DNA of 64,000 bases from Antedon mediterranea (Eukaryota; Echinodermata; Crinoidea; Comatulida; Antedonidae). The stretch is taken from NCBI RefSeq assembly GCF_964355755.1, contig NC_092672.1, positions 19,776,501 through 19,840,500 on the forward strand, read 5' to 3'. A model generated the notes under the pieces. That model was not told the origin of the DNA. It made no database searches and was given only the letters and a program-made list of their open reading frames with translations. Numbering within the stretch: the stretch's first letter is position 1; each line of letters begins with the position of its first letter. Below are positions 1 to 12,712 of the stretch, in pieces. A program made the translations under genes and the position numbers.

Positions 1-1855
1 TGTACACTAAGAGATAAAATCGTTGCACCCTATAATAACACAATACTGGTGTGTGTACTGTATATAGGTCAATATAGAAATGATGTAATAACTTATTTTC
101 TTCTCACATAAAACATTTTACAAATTCTCAAAATATTCTGTTTAAACTTGCAATCAAATTTTTGGATTAAGAAAATGTATACTTCAAGTTACTTGTTTAC
201 AACATTAATATGTGTATTCAATAATATACACATTTATTTTCCATAATTCGTTGCTGAATGCTGCTTTAGAAATAAAGTGTGAAATGAATTTTACAGCACA
301 GTTTTTAAATATTTTTGGTATTGATTATTATAATTTAACTACTATACTGTAAAATAAAAAATGCTGATAGCATACCTAATCATCAAAGTTTGTACAGTGA
401 AATGGTATAGTCAGTATGTTTTTATAAATTGATAACATTCAATAGAATGCTCATAACACAAACTTTATTCTTTTGAATATTTAACTGTATTTTAGTATTA
501 GGCAGGTTAGATAACAGGAATAACATTTGTTAATATAAGTTTTAAAAAAAAATGTACATTTTAAAAAAAGGTTGTGAATATTAATCACGTCTATCATCAA
601 CCTTCACCTTGATTCCTTTGCTCTTTATATTTTAAGGATATTTCTAGATTAAAATGATATATCTATGCTGAAATGAAAGGTTGTGAAGATTAGTTTTGGT
701 AGAAGGGCTCTTTCATAAGCCCATAACACCATAATAATATTATGACAAAATATATATTACATATACGCACACATATATTATACAAAATTTCATATTTTTG
801 GTGGTATATTGTTCTGTATAATTTTGAAGATTCTAAGTTGTTTAAATTTAACCAATGGCAGCATATCATAATTAAAATTGAGTTGCTCCTACAGCCTTGT
901 GTTAAATGTTAGTTGGAACCATTGTTATAATTTGAAATCTTTCGGTTTATGAACCAAATCCAAGCCTATTAAATTCTATTGGCTTGCTACTCATATATCT
1001 TCGTAATTTTTTGAATAAATTTAGCCATTAGGCCTTTCAACAATCTACAACATTCTAATTTTTATGGGCTAATTAAAATGCAGTATTATTATTATTTGAA
1101 TTTTCGAAATCTACAGTATTCTAGCTAATCTTGGTTTATTTAAAACTGATTGTAAATTGCTAAAAGATCACATAACCAAAAAAAACTTGTAATTTTTATT
1201 TTTTGGTGTTAAACAGTTTATGAGAAAAAATTGCCTTACTTGAAGCGTAGCAGTATTGTGGTTATAATCAAGAAATTGCAAATTTCAAGGCAATTAAATT
1301 AGTTTACACTGATAAAGATGCACACAAGTGTTGCCAACAATTCTTGTGTAAGCTACATTTTAATTTCTACATAATGCATTGCTCTATAGTTCTAAATTTA
1401 CGACTGAACCTCGCTCTTCAATATTAGTTTGAATTATACTAAATTATTTGGTCTATAAATGAAAGGAAAACAATTTCTTATATAGTAGTTTTCATTAATT
1501 CATTTATTTTTAATCCCATGAATTATTAAACAAATAATTACATACTGTACATCTATTGTGTATTTTTGTTTATGTGCATAGTAGGCTAGATAATAAGCAG
1601 CACTTAGCACAATCAATTGATTGTCTACAAGATTGCAATTGTACAACTCTGTCAATAACCAATGCTAATTACATATAATTCAAGCAGGGAGTTGTTTCAA
1701 TTTGTTATCAAACAATAGATAACAAATTTAATACATAGCAAAGCAGAATTGTTTCTATGAATTAAAATGTACCACATGTATAGTAATGAACACAATGATG
1801 ATGAAAACAATTATGAAGTATTATATCAAGAAGATGTATACTGTCACACTTTGTA
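1..1855. other. AT-rich non-coding sequence
   Basis: I see no coding exon, RNA gene or terminal repeat here. Only AT-rich single-copy-looking sequence with scattered short homopolymers is visible. Confidence 0.5.
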
Positions 1856-2395
1856 ATAAATCAAATCAAATCAAATCAAATCTTTATTCGTTCCATATAT
1901 ACTAAATTGTACATGGAAAAATTGTTTTCCTCGATAGAAAAATATGGTAAAACATTCATAATTACATCATACATAGAACAAATTTACAATTTAAAAACAT
2001 TAATTAAAACATCCATCAACAGTAAAATTTTAAAATATATATTGCATGTGCGCTATTATGATCTAACAATTTTTGAGTTAAAAATATGAGTTGAATTTGG
2101 TACAAAAGACAGTCGGTTTCTTGACGTATCAGCTCTAGGAGCCCGTAACCGGCCTGACTTGTTCTTAAAAAATCTCATATGTAATGGATGTTTCATATCT
2201 TCTAAAATTTTACTTAATTTACTTAGGACCTGTTTTTCATAAAGATATTTTAAATCATTACCGTACAACCAATTATATTTGATGCTATCTTAGTAATTCT
2301 AATGAGACCTTTCTTGTGTGTTTCATTTAAATTACCGAACCAAGCAATAAAAGAGATAACTAGTACTGATTGAATAACTGTTTCTTAGAATAATT
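1856..2395 (-). mobile_element. 5'-truncated CR1-like non-LTR retrotransposon, 3' end
   Basis: Read on the minus strand, this segment encodes the C-terminal part of a LINE reverse-transcriptase polyprotein. An upstream part in one frame contains WFGNLNETHKKGLIRITK and IASNIIG (about 2270-2370). After a frameshift near 2265 a second frame (2056-2268) continues with MKHPLHMRFF and SGRLRAPRADTSRNRLSF, matching the conserved tail 'HPLH...F...SGR.R.PR..T.R...SF.P' of CR1-type LINEs. The element ends in a pentanucleotide AAATC/GATTT tail of about five units at 1856-1880, as expected at a LINE 3' end. Only the last few hundred bases survive and the frame is broken, so this is a dead 5'-truncated copy. 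The family assignment comes from motif memory, not a search. Confidence 0.8.
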
Positions 2396-2426
2396 TTAGA
2401 GTACCACAGCTAACATTAAATTTATT

Positions 2427-4455
2427 GAGTGTTGACAAAGTGCGAGGCAGCGAGGCACGCGAGGCAAGCGAGGCATGCCAAATATTTGTGCGAGGCATCA
2501 TTTTATCATTTCCAAAAGTGCGAGGCATATAGTTTACAATTTCAAAAAGGTGCGAGGCATATCTTAACGTGCTATTATGCTATATTATAGGCCTAATAAT
2601 CAATCGATACAAGCGTATCTAAATAGATTCGTGTATACACTCATCCTGTTGTTTATTTTTATGTAACGATTGTTTTTTCATTCAAGTCATATCGTGTCAA
2701 ATTTTACTTTTACAAAAGTGCCCAAACTACGGTTCAAAAATCTGAACGACAGTCTTCAACTTTCGATAAACAATAATTGTTATAGCGACACACTCATCAA
2801 ATGACTGCAATGTTTGTTGGCATTTCGAGCGTGTGTGAAAATAATATTTTGTCACACCCCTGCGCCTAGATCCGGTAGACCCGAGAGATGGAAAATCCCT
2901 CTGTACTATTTAGCAGGTAGCGGAATGATTCAGCCCTCAGCTCAGAGGATTGTGGTGCATTCCCCTCCTATAGCACGTGGTTTCAGCAGCAACGCACAGA
3001 CTTCTCTCTGAGCGGCGTGCCAAAGACATTTTTGACATTCCATTCTCTAGCAACAACACGTGTACCTATCTCGCAAATAAGGTGAACAGCGATTGCCAGG
3101 ACAAGTTCAGTGACTGGCGGTGAATAAAAGGTAACTGATATGGCGATCCAATAACATGCCGCAAAGAAAAAAATTGCGACAGAATTCTGGAGCGCGTGTG
3201 AAAAAAGACTTACGTCCGACAATTGCCGACTAGGCCTAAAATTAAACTTTAGCTAATATGCTTAGCCCTAACCTAGATAAGAGGCCTATGTAGAAAATAA
3301 TTTAATAAATTTTGATATAATAATAATTGGTGTAATATTTAATAATGATACACTATTCCTGTTTTAGTAAGCTAGGTATATTACGAACGATTTTTATTTA
3401 TTGTTGTCCATGTACGTACTAATAAACCTGGCGCTAGTTTCCTTCGCTTGTATTTTTACTCCAAATTTGATAACTAACTTTATCGTGTGAATACCACACC
3501 TTAGAAGTATTCCTCATGAGTACTTTAATGAAAGAATCACATAAAAAGTAACAAATAAATCCTTAAATTAATGATTTACAGGCGTGTTTCTCGCACACTG
3601 TTCGCGAATTTCACTTATTCAATGTTCAATATTTTTGTTTCTATGGAGCGCCAAAAGAGCAACGATAATAGAGGACTAAAACTCAGTGGAATGCGTCAAT
3701 TTCTCATGCATTTATTGGTGAAAAACACGTTTTATTTCAATATATTTGTTAATTTGTCAATAAAAATGCTGTAATATGTTATTGCTGATAATGTTCTGTT
3801 TTCAAAGAATAATAATCGATCCTAAATCAACATCACTACCTAGTCTAGACCTAGGACATCCTACTAAGGATATTATGATGAATTGTTCTATTTTATTCTT
3901 TAAAAGGTTACCGAAACCGTGTACATTATCAACAGTACACCGGTGAACAGTAACATTTTTCCTTACTGATAGTGACAAAATCTATTGAAATTGTACTTGA
4001 TTTTCACCAAATAATGCGTTAAATATAAATGGATTCCACAGAGTTTTTAGCCCTCTAATTAATTTTGCTCTTTTGGCGTTCCATAGAAATCAAAATATTG
4101 AACATTGAGTGTGCAAAATGCGAGAAAAACGTCTGTAAAATCACCAATTTAATGGATTTATTGTTACTTTTATGTGATTTTTCTTCATTAAAGTAGGCCT
4201 ACTAATTCTAAGCTGTGGTATTCAGGATAAAGTTGGTTAAAATACAAGGCAGGTGCAAAAGGAAACTAGCCTAGCGGGCCTAGGCCTAGGCTACTTCAAT
4301 TTCGGTGATTTCCTGCCTTGCAATTTTGAGAAATGATAAAATGATGCCTCGCATTTTTTGATGATGGTAAAACGATGCCTCGCATAAATTTCTGACTTGC
4401 CTCGCATGCCTTCCCTGCCTCGCGTGCCTCGCTGCCTCGCACTTTGTTACTACCC
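2427..4455. mobile_element. Mutator-like (MULE) foldback element with 9-bp target duplication
   Basis: The outer ends are inverted repeats. The left end reads GAGTGTTGACAAAGTGCGAG and the right end, in reverse complement, GGGTAGTAACAAAGTGCGAG. Both run on into several GCGAGGCA units (2440-2570 and 4325-4445). The flanks carry a perfect 9-bp direct repeat, AAATTTATT, at 2418-2426 and 4456-4464. Long TIRs with a 9-bp target duplication are typical of Mutator-like elements. I find no transposase ORF, so it is non-autonomous. The interior is itself a second inverted repeat (separate entry). The region 2571-3420 has no counterpart in the right half and may be captured or inserted DNA. Other superfamilies with 8-10 bp duplications cannot be excluded. 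Confidence 0.75.
3430..4272. repeat. Internal long inverted repeat of the foldback element
   Basis: Left arm about 3430-3735 and right arm about 4000-4272 are reverse complements over nearly their whole length. Shared blocks include CTAGTTTCCTT, GAATACCACA, AATCACATAAAA and CGCCAAAAGAGCAA. The spacer is about 3736-3999. A transcript could fold into a hairpin of roughly 300 bp. The arms differ by many substitutions and small indels, so the foldback is not recent. Confidence 0.8.
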
Positions 4456-4464
4456 AAATTTATT

Positions 4465-4983
4465 TAGCTTTCTTAGGAAATATAACCTTTGGTGACCTTT
4501 CTTAAATAAACAATGCACTTTATATAGTTTGTATCACTTTGGAATAACCTGTCACTTATAATTTGTGTGACAAATATTTGAAAGTGTGATAATTACAGGA
4601 TATTACAACATTATTGAAACAGTAAAACATAAGAACATTTTAAAATTAAATAATTATTATGTTAAGTTTGATTTATAAAGTTATTCTTGACATTTTCATC
4701 GATATTTAAACTATTGAACAAGCCAACACTACAGTACATAAATAGCAAAGCCTATTACAATGCTATCACAATATCTCCAATTAAGTAATGTTGAAAGTTT
4801 TTACTTATTATATAGTACTACAGTAGTAGAAGGTATTTGATATGTAATGCCTATTTTTAATAATAAGACCTATATGAATATCAATAGTTACAAATTGTAA
4901 AAAAATGTTGAGTCTTAATTTAATTTTGTTTGCATGGTCACTCACTACGCTATAAGATCATAGATGTAATAATTGCATTTAGC
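4465..4983. other. AT-rich non-coding sequence
   Basis: No exon, repeat boundary or RNA gene is recognised between the two DNA transposons. Confidence 0.5.
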
Positions 4984-4987
4984 TTAA

Positions 4988-6629
4988 AGGGGGATTCTGG
5001 GTTTAAAATTGCTTTTAAATATCGTTTATTTATTAAATAAAAAATATTATAACAATATAGACATGTCAGAATGAAGAAGTAATAACGAGAAATTAAAAAA
5101 ATTTAATTTCATATACATTTTAGGGTAAATTCATGGAAAGTCTGTTTTTCAGCAGCTTAGGGAAGCTCATTAATATTCATGAGATATTCACAAAATCACG
5201 TCATCAGTGGATTCCAAACTCGCGACGTCAAGCTTGTACGTTATGTTCTCTCGCCTCTGTCAAACGATGACCACCCGATCATTGTGAAATACATTTTTTT
5301 GTAGATTTGCTAAGCTAGGCCTAAAGTGTAATAATAACAGTAGTAGCATATATTTATTTGACATTTAATGAAATACAAAATTTAGTACAGATTACGGAGT
5401 CATAAATTATACTATTTTTATACCTCGAATTAATAGTACAGATCGTATATCGGCTTCACGTACTAGTAGGCTAGGCCTAGCCTAAATCATTTTATTCATG
5501 CCGGGGTGAGAGCCATTTCTGACTAGGGATTCCATGCCACGATGGCTACGTTAAAACATTGCATTGGGGCCATCATTCATGGGCCTAGCTAGCCTATTAC
5601 TAAACGATTGGCCCATAAATAACAAAACTCAGTGGATTCCAAACCCATCCTATCAACCAAACTCCTATTCCTAAACAATCTAGGCCTAAACCTAAAACGT
5701 TCTACAAAAATCGGCTGTAAATATTGAGGCAAAACAAGGTCCGATCGCCGTCCGCACGTCTAATAAGTAGGCCTAGTTAGTTTACTCTCCAAAAAAGCGG
5801 ATACTGCATGCATCAAGCAAGTAGACCGGTAGTAGGAAGGAGACCTAGCTAGCCTAGCCTAGCCGATCCGGCCCAGTTAAAAATTGAGCTAGCTAGTGTA
5901 GTAGACCCTATGCGAATTGATACTACCAGGCCTTTTACTATATAGGCTACACTTGTTAAAATTAGCAATACTGTACTTATGTTTACAAATATTCCAACTC
6001 TCTCATTCGAGCTATATTATCTATACCATTCCGGTAGGTTGAGTCGACCTTCAATCAAATACTGTACATCGTTCATGTTGTGATATAGACGGGGTATACT
6101 CGACCCGACCAGTTTGGTATTGTATACTGTATCTGCTTATCACGTGACGATGCCAGGCATGGGCAGAGAGAGCACGTGTATCGTCGTCTCGCTCTCCTCG
6201 CTCAGCAGGTGGTGCAGGATTGTATACGTTACGCTTCATTGATTTTGAAGGCTTTCCCTAAGTCAGTGCGAAAATCGGCAAACGTAAAGTGCAAACTTTT
6301 TTAATTTTTCACTGTTTTGATGGATTTTCATAGAAAATTGATTTTATAAATGGGAAGACCGACTAAAATTACATAAGATAAGTATAATTTTACAAAAGTA
6401 ATTGATATGGTTAATGATAACGAGTCGTCGGAAGATTGACCATTTCACGAATTTCGTATTCTGTAACCACAGTGTGATTTTGCCGTAGCTGCACTTGTAA
6501 TCTGGCCTCATTTCACAGCCTTCGTTCTGCTTCACTGGGCGCTTATATAAATTGAAACTTTTACCGTTCAAGAGACAAACAAATATATTTTACATTTTTT
6601 ACTATTCATTTTAAACCCGGAACCCCCCT
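4988..6629. mobile_element. TTAA-flanked TIR DNA transposon, non-autonomous
   Basis: The left terminus AGGGGGATTCTGGGTTTAAA (4988 onward) is matched at the right end in reverse complement by AGGGGGGTTCCGGGTTTAAA (ending 6629). Both ends abut TTAA, at 4984-4987 and 6630-6633. TTAA target duplications are known for piggyBac and Kolobok superfamilies; which one applies cannot be decided from the ends. No transposase ORF of useful length is present. The interior is rich in TAGGCCTA-like words and contains a repeated CAGTGGATTCCAAAC word at about 5205 and 5630. Total length is about 1.64 kb. Confidence 0.75.
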
Positions 6630-6726
6630 TTAACTGTGGAATAGCTTTGTGTCACATAATACAACTATTCTATTGATCAGGTTTTTCAGTCACATACTAT
6701 CTCTGATTAAAATAAATTTATTTGAC

Positions 6727-7190
6727 CATACAGTAGCTTGATTTGCTTCTTAATGATTCCTCTACAGTAGTGTACTTAATAACAATGTCACTATACAGTA
6801 GCTTGATTTGTTTCTTAATGATTCCTCTACAGTACTGTACTTAATATTAAACAATGTCACCATACAGTGGCTTGATTTGTTTCTTAATGATTCCTCTACA
6901 GTACTGTACTTTAATAACAATGTCACTATACAGTAGCTTAATTTGTTTCTTAATGATTCATCTACAGTACTGTACTTAATAACAATGTCACCATACAGTA
7001 GCTTGATTTGTTTCTTAATGATTCCTCTACAGTACTGTACTTAATAACAATGTCACCATACAGTAGCTTAATTGGTTTCATAATGATTCCTCTACAGTAC
7101 TGTACTTAATAACAATGTCACTATACAGTAGCTTGATTTGTTTCATAATGATTCCTCTACAGTACTGTACTTAATAACAATGTCACCATA
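6727..7190. repeat. 65-bp tandem repeat (minisatellite), seven units
   Basis: Seven consecutive units of about 64-68 bp start near 6727, 6792, 6860, 6926, 6990, 7055 and 7120, with an eighth diverged start near 7186. Each unit carries ATACAGTAGCTTGATTTG, TTCTTAATGATTCCTC and the palindrome ACAGTACTGT followed by ACTTAATAACAATGTCAC. Differences are single substitutions and short indels. No spacer or repeat architecture of a CRISPR array is present. Confidence 0.9.
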
Positions 7191-7301
7191 CACTAAATTG
7201 ATTTTTTTCTTAAAATTAAAAAAGGTGGCCCAGGTAGTTCCTAGCTCAATTCACAGTTGAGTGCACATGTAGGTCATAAGCATAACACAACTGCAACAGA
7301 T

Positions 7302-7772
7302 TTGGACTGGTCCATTAATTTAATTTTTTTTTTTTTTATACTCATCCAACAGCGAGTAACCCGCCAATTACAGGATGGATAAACTATTTAATAATTTCAC
7401 AAGACAAACATATACACAAGATGCTCTACATAAACAAAGACTTATTATTAAGTCTTTGGGAGTGGAGTTGTAAATTGTCATGAGAAAAAAACCCTGACAT
7501 ATGACAGGACCCTTAGATTGGTAGCCAAGCATCATAACCACCAAGCCACAGCTCCACTCCTACCACCAAGCCACAGCTCCACTCCTACTTTGTACAGAGT
7601 ATAAGCTAAATTGTACTGTATTTATTTGGATTGAATACTACACTTTTTTAACAATATATTGAAACTATAAAACAATTGTACAAGAAAAATAATAGTAATA
7701 TCTGAAGTCAAATAATAGAAAAAAGTAATTAATTTACAATATCAACCTATTACAAATAATGGACCAGTCCAA
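7302..7772. repeat. Perfect 15-bp inverted repeat pair flanking a SINE
   Basis: TTGGACTGGTCCATT at 7302-7316 is exactly reverse-complemented at 7758-7772 (AATGGACCAGTCCAA). Each arm is itself nearly palindromic. The pair may be the TIRs of a roughly 470-bp MITE that took a SINE insertion. No clear target duplication is seen outside it. Confidence 0.5.
7322..7593 (-). mobile_element. tRNA-derived SINE (minus strand)
   Basis: In reverse complement the 5' part reads GGAGCTGTGGCTTGGTGGTT, which resembles a tRNA-like head with an A box (TGGCTTGGTGG), followed at a suitable distance by a degenerate B box (GGGTCCTGTC). The body ends in a run of As, visible as poly-T at 7322-7337 on the + strand. 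A 27-bp segment at the 5' end (ACCAAGCCACAGCTCCACTC on +) is tandemly duplicated at about 7540-7592. The match to Pol III boxes is imperfect, so the family call is tentative. Confidence 0.55.
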
Positions 7773-8504
7773 GCTATTCTGAATTGACCAATCATGTGTT
7801 ACTTTGAATTGTTGTGAAGTAGTTAAAGGTTATAACAAGTAGATAGGCTTTTGATATGCTGCCAAGAAACTTCAGGGATTAACTCAGAATACCAAGTCTC
7901 ATACAAATTTGAATTCCTTATAAAATTCTCTAAATTTTGGTATAAAAATGAATTAAATCGGCTAAATTGTAGTGTATACATAATACATAATCAATCAAGC
8001 GTAAACAAGTAATTTTTATGAAATGAACTTATATTTTTTAAATATAATTTATTTGAAATTGGTAAAACCAATGACAATTACATTCCAATGTTTGAATTTT
8101 TCATTTAGCTATTTCCATTGAGGAGATAATTGTATATACACTTGTAGGTGTAGTAGGAGTAAAATATGTATTGTAATTAGGTAATAATAGTTAATTGTAA
8201 CCCAACAATGACTTTAATCTTCAAATCCTTTGGCAGAAAGATGTATATACTTTTAAATATGCTATAATAAAAAAATTTTCTTTTAAATATCAATTTTTTG
8301 GAAAAATAATTAAAATTAATTAATTTATTATTTTTGTATAAATAAAAAATTATTCTTAACATGATGCATATCATATGAAAATGCATGAAAATGTCTTTTA
8401 TATAAAACATAAATCAACTCATGTTCAGGTGTTTTATAAGCCAAAAGAAAATATTTATTCAGCCACCTTATGATTCCACTACAGTACTGTACTTAATAAC
8501 AATT
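7594..8504. other. AT-rich sequence with one orphan minisatellite copy
   Basis: No gene is recognised. At 8472-8503 a lone copy of the core of the 65-bp repeat occurs (GATTCCACTACAGTACTGTA then ACTTAATAACAAT), immediately next to the start of the segmental duplication. Confidence 0.6.
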
Positions 8505-10966
8505 TTTGATACAGAGATGCTGTACTGACAGCTGTAAGTTGCTAACTTTTTGTATTAAAATTGATTAGGGAAAAATAAAATCACAACACATTTTAATCTC
8601 TTGTAGTTTATTGTAAAGAACATATTGTTTTTATTTCATTTTCATAAATAGTAGAATACACTTACATATAAATAAATTTCTGTACCGTAATACTTAAAAA
8701 CATAGGCCTACAATGTTTCAAGCAGTTAAGGTAAGGGGAATCATTGGGCAGTATTAAACAGTTAACATTTTAAAAAAAAATTAAATTTATTGTATTTCGG
8801 ATCTCAAACAACAAGTGTTGTTCAGTGACTTTATAGAGATCATCACTGCTATGATATGTTTTTCTTGGTTCTGTGAGATTTTGTTTAGTACATGCTGTTG
8901 TATCTCTACACATTTCCGAATTCCTTTATTGCTTTATTAATCCTTCTAGCTTCATTTTCATTTTGTTTGTCATTTCTGTCATGGTCTGTTTAATGAATAT
9001 GAAAAAATATACCATTTAGTGACATGATTTATATATTTATACTTTTATTGTACATGAATGTTATTAAAGTGAAATTAGGTTGGTTATATTTTTTTAACAT
9101 ATGTACAAAATTGAACTATGGTGAAATGCATGCAGTACATGAATGTTATTATAAAAAAATGTTACACCTTTGTACCAGTAACTTCCATAATGAATGAAGG
9201 AATGTTGAATACTTTGATTTGGGTGAGGGTGGGGCTACTGATATTTTTTACCTACCGGTAATAGCTTACTTAATATTATTTTATTTTTATTTTTTAATTT
9301 TAATTCATATATCAACTGACAGATATGAAAACAATTCCACTAAAAAGTTGATAAACATGAAACAGTAACATCTTTATCTCATTGTAACATTAAACAACGG
9401 AAGCAGGTTAATAATACTGCAGTGTAATTCTTTAATATAATAAACAGTATGAATATTATTATTATAAAGTGTTGTACATTAAACAAGCATTGCGGATTGT
9501 TTGTATCAGAAATATGCACAAAATTAAATTATGACAAAGTGCCGGTGTAACTTGGTAACAACAGTTTCTACTAGGCCGACATTACAATTCCTTAATCTAA
9601 TAAAACAGTGCATGAATCTTATAATGAATTGATGCACATTACACAGGAGGTGGAGGATGGGTAGGGTTAATTTAAATAAGCACAATGGTGGTACTTACCT
9701 GACTGAATGTTGAATACTGATTGTTGAATGTGTCTCTCCTGGCGGAGGGAAACAACAATTTACAAAAGAATGCCACAACATGTGGAGTAGCGTGATTGTT
9801 GTTCACCTAGTTGTGTGTGTATGTTATTATAAAATTTATTTTATCAAAATATTAAAACCACTTTAAAAATGAAATAAAAAATGTTTACATGGAACTACAT
9901 GTAATACACAAAACAGTGATATTTATTAGGCCGTCATCCTTTCACCCACTAACAAGTTTTACAATAACAAACCTTTTTTCTCATACTTTCTCTCTCTCTC
10001 TCTCTGTAAATGTGACTTATCTCCAACTTTCCATACGGAAAGTCTTACGATTACAAAATTGATGACCGGATGGGCACGGACTGATAATTTTAAAAATGAA
10101 AATTTGTTTTAAGATTAAAATTTACATTTCCATCTGATAATTAAGATACTGTCAGGTTAAAACATTGAAGTATAGATAAGTAAACAAAGATTTTGGTTAA
10201 GTTTAATTTAGTAGTCAAACCATTATTTATCCAACAAGAGTTGGCGGACAAACAAACGTAACTCAAATCCTAGATTTCCAACTTTCAAAACATAACAAAT
10301 ATTCTAGTGGTTAAACTGTTGTTATGTTTGGTAATGTATTACATTATTGAATGCTATATTAGTGGTTAATTGTTGTTATAAATGTGTCATTTTAACAGAA
10401 CAAATACTAAGAGATACATTATAGCATTTATGTTATAAGACTTCAGTTAATAGTCCTATTTTGATATTTATGTCTTTTTTGCTTTCATTAATTCTAAAAG
10501 CAAGTAATATAATTTAAAATACAAATTGCAGAGTTGTAAAATAAATGTTTCAAACATGCAGTTGCGAATAAAAAAAAAGGCAAATTACTAAAAATAATGA
10601 CAATGCTGTGGGTGGCTGGATCTCAATGGAAAAAAAATTAGCAAAAAGCTAAATCAAAACGATAAAGTAAAAGTTAAAACAGCCAGACATTTTAATATAG
10701 ATATCTTCTCTATTGTTTGTGTGTAAATGGACATTTATTTATGTTTTGTTAATATTTTTTAATCACATATTTTCCATCCTCGTTTTTGGTGTAGGACATT
10801 AAAACTGCATCCATTGTCATGTTTTCTGAGCTTTCAAAGCCTGTTCTTTAATATCAGTTCAAACTGGAGAACAACAACCTGGTTGAATATTCTAGCACTC
10901 TAATATTGTTCAATGTTTTTAATGTCTTGATTTGTGGTGAAAGGAATGTTTGATAATTGGTCTTAA

Positions 10967-12712
10967 CAGTGGCAGATCCAGAGGGAGAAAGTAAAGTACT
11001 TTCAATTCATTAATTAAAACACATTGTTTCAGCGCCGTGCTAATTTAGTCTTTATTAGAGGTTGCCATTGCTGTTGCTGTCGTCACACAAAATTATTGTT
11101 ATGGGTGTTTTGCTAAGTGGTATGACACATGTTCTTTTCCTGTCTAGCTAGATAATTCTGAAGAATATTATCAGCCTAGACAAAGAGCGCACAGGAGAAA
11201 TATTTGAATACTCATTTAACCAAGCGATTCCTATACTGTAATTTGAAAACAGTCCTGATAGTCTCTCCAAAACATTGGAGAATTTGTGTGTTTGAAAACT
11301 ACTGAAAAGATGTTCAATTGCATTTTTTGATGACTATAAACCCTGCAACCAGTGCATCAGCAGAGCGAGAAAATTTAGCTCTAGAGACTGTAAAAAATTA
11401 TCTTTGAGGTACCATAATGGAAGATCGACTAAATGCATTGTTATTGATGTTTGTTCATCAGGACATTAAACTTAATTACGATGTCATTTAAGTATGTGAA
11501 TATGTATCCCCGCTGGATGAAGTATGTAGGCTTATTTTTATTTATTAAATTTACAGCATTGTTATTACATGTTATTGTTAAGATAATAAATTAATAAGCA
11601 GTATAGAGATTCAGCCACTGATTACCACAGCATTGTCATTTTTTATTGAAGTCGCGTCATTTTTTAAAAGTAGTTAATAGGCAGCTTTCGAAACACACAA
11701 CGCGGTGATTATCGAGATGCGAAAGACTGTGAAATCCTACTGCGTATGCGAGAGCAAAGCCAGTTTGTTCGGCCTGCTCATCACGAGACGAGATTTGGCT
11801 GATTTGGAAGACACGACTTGTACTACTGATTGTATTTTATTTAGAAAGATATTTAAGAACTGTTGTGTGATGACAATGTGTTATTAAATTTCCTACCAAG
11901 GAACACATATTTGGAACAATTTAACAGACTATATAAAACAATCCCCCACTTTAAGTTTGTTTAAACAGAGATTAAAGCAATATTATAACAATAGAAATAT
12001 TTAAGTTAAGTAAATCACATTATGTTATTTTGGTCTGTTCTTTTTGTTTGTTCTAATTGTTTGATCTTTTTGTTAGGGTTACATGCTTAAAGCACTTGTG
12101 CTTATTTTGTATCCCATTCCATTATCTTATTATTTGTATTGTATTTGTATATGTATTTATTTTGATTATGGAATAAAAATGTCGATGAATTGAATTGAAT
12201 TGAAATTAGACCCTAGTAGTAGGGAAATGCGATCATCATCATGAATCATGGTGATGGCAGGTGCTTTGGTATTAGCGATCCTGTGACAATGACCTGATCG
12301 CGTTTTCATAAAATTGAAACAGTTTATAATTCGTGATGCGAAAGGCATGCAACGGTATCCATGGTTGACTGACTTCCGCGTCTCGCGTCGCCACTTCGAA
12401 AGCTCACTATTGCCATACCGGAAGTACCTTTATCAGGGAATTCCCCCAGATGGTCACATTGAACGTGTGTTTACAAGCGGAAAAAGTAGACTACGATCTT
12501 TTTACCAATTGTTAACACGCTATGGGAGTGTCATTTCCGGCCAACTATAGGTGCCATTTATCATAAATTTTACGTGCGAGAATACAATTTCCAACCGTCT
12601 GGGGGTGTCATTTAACAAAATTTGCTTCACCACAGGTCCCACCTGTGCCTCATGTACTTGATGACTGGTTGCGTCCCCTCTCCCCTTTACTAGAAGGCTG
12701 GATCCGCCCTTG
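10967..12712. mobile_element. TIR element with GGCGGATCCAG-type ends (hAT-like?), copy 1
   Basis: The left end CAGTGGCAGATCCAGAGGGA matches the reverse complement of the right end, CAAGGGCGGATCCAGCCTTC, over the core GGC(A/G)GATCCAG. Near the right end the phrase GTGTCATTT is repeated (about 12527 and 12605). Ends of this type occur on hAT-like elements, but no 8-bp target duplication is apparent and no transposase is seen. A LINE 3' end lies inside it. Confidence 0.45.
11884..12206 (+). mobile_element. CR1-like LINE 3' end, copy 1
   Basis: From 11887 the + strand reads YQGTHIWNNLTDYIKQS followed by LSLFKQRLKQYYNN and a stop. This is the typical extreme C-terminus of CR1/L2-type reverse-transcriptase proteins ('G..IWN.LP..IK.S.SL..FK..LK.Y'). 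About 190 bp of 3' UTR follows, ending in a GAATT repeat at 12186-12205. The copy is strongly 5'-truncated. The same insertion is in the other duplicate (33360-33680). Confidence 0.75.

Noticed and set aside
6727-7190. CRISPR-like array
   Set aside because: Units are contiguous without unique spacers, and the DNA is clearly animal nuclear sequence. It is a minisatellite.
12314-12550. 78-codon ORF almost identical to 33788-34024
   Set aside because: The whole 6.6-kb block is duplicated and non-coding parts are just as conserved. No motif or splice context supports a gene.
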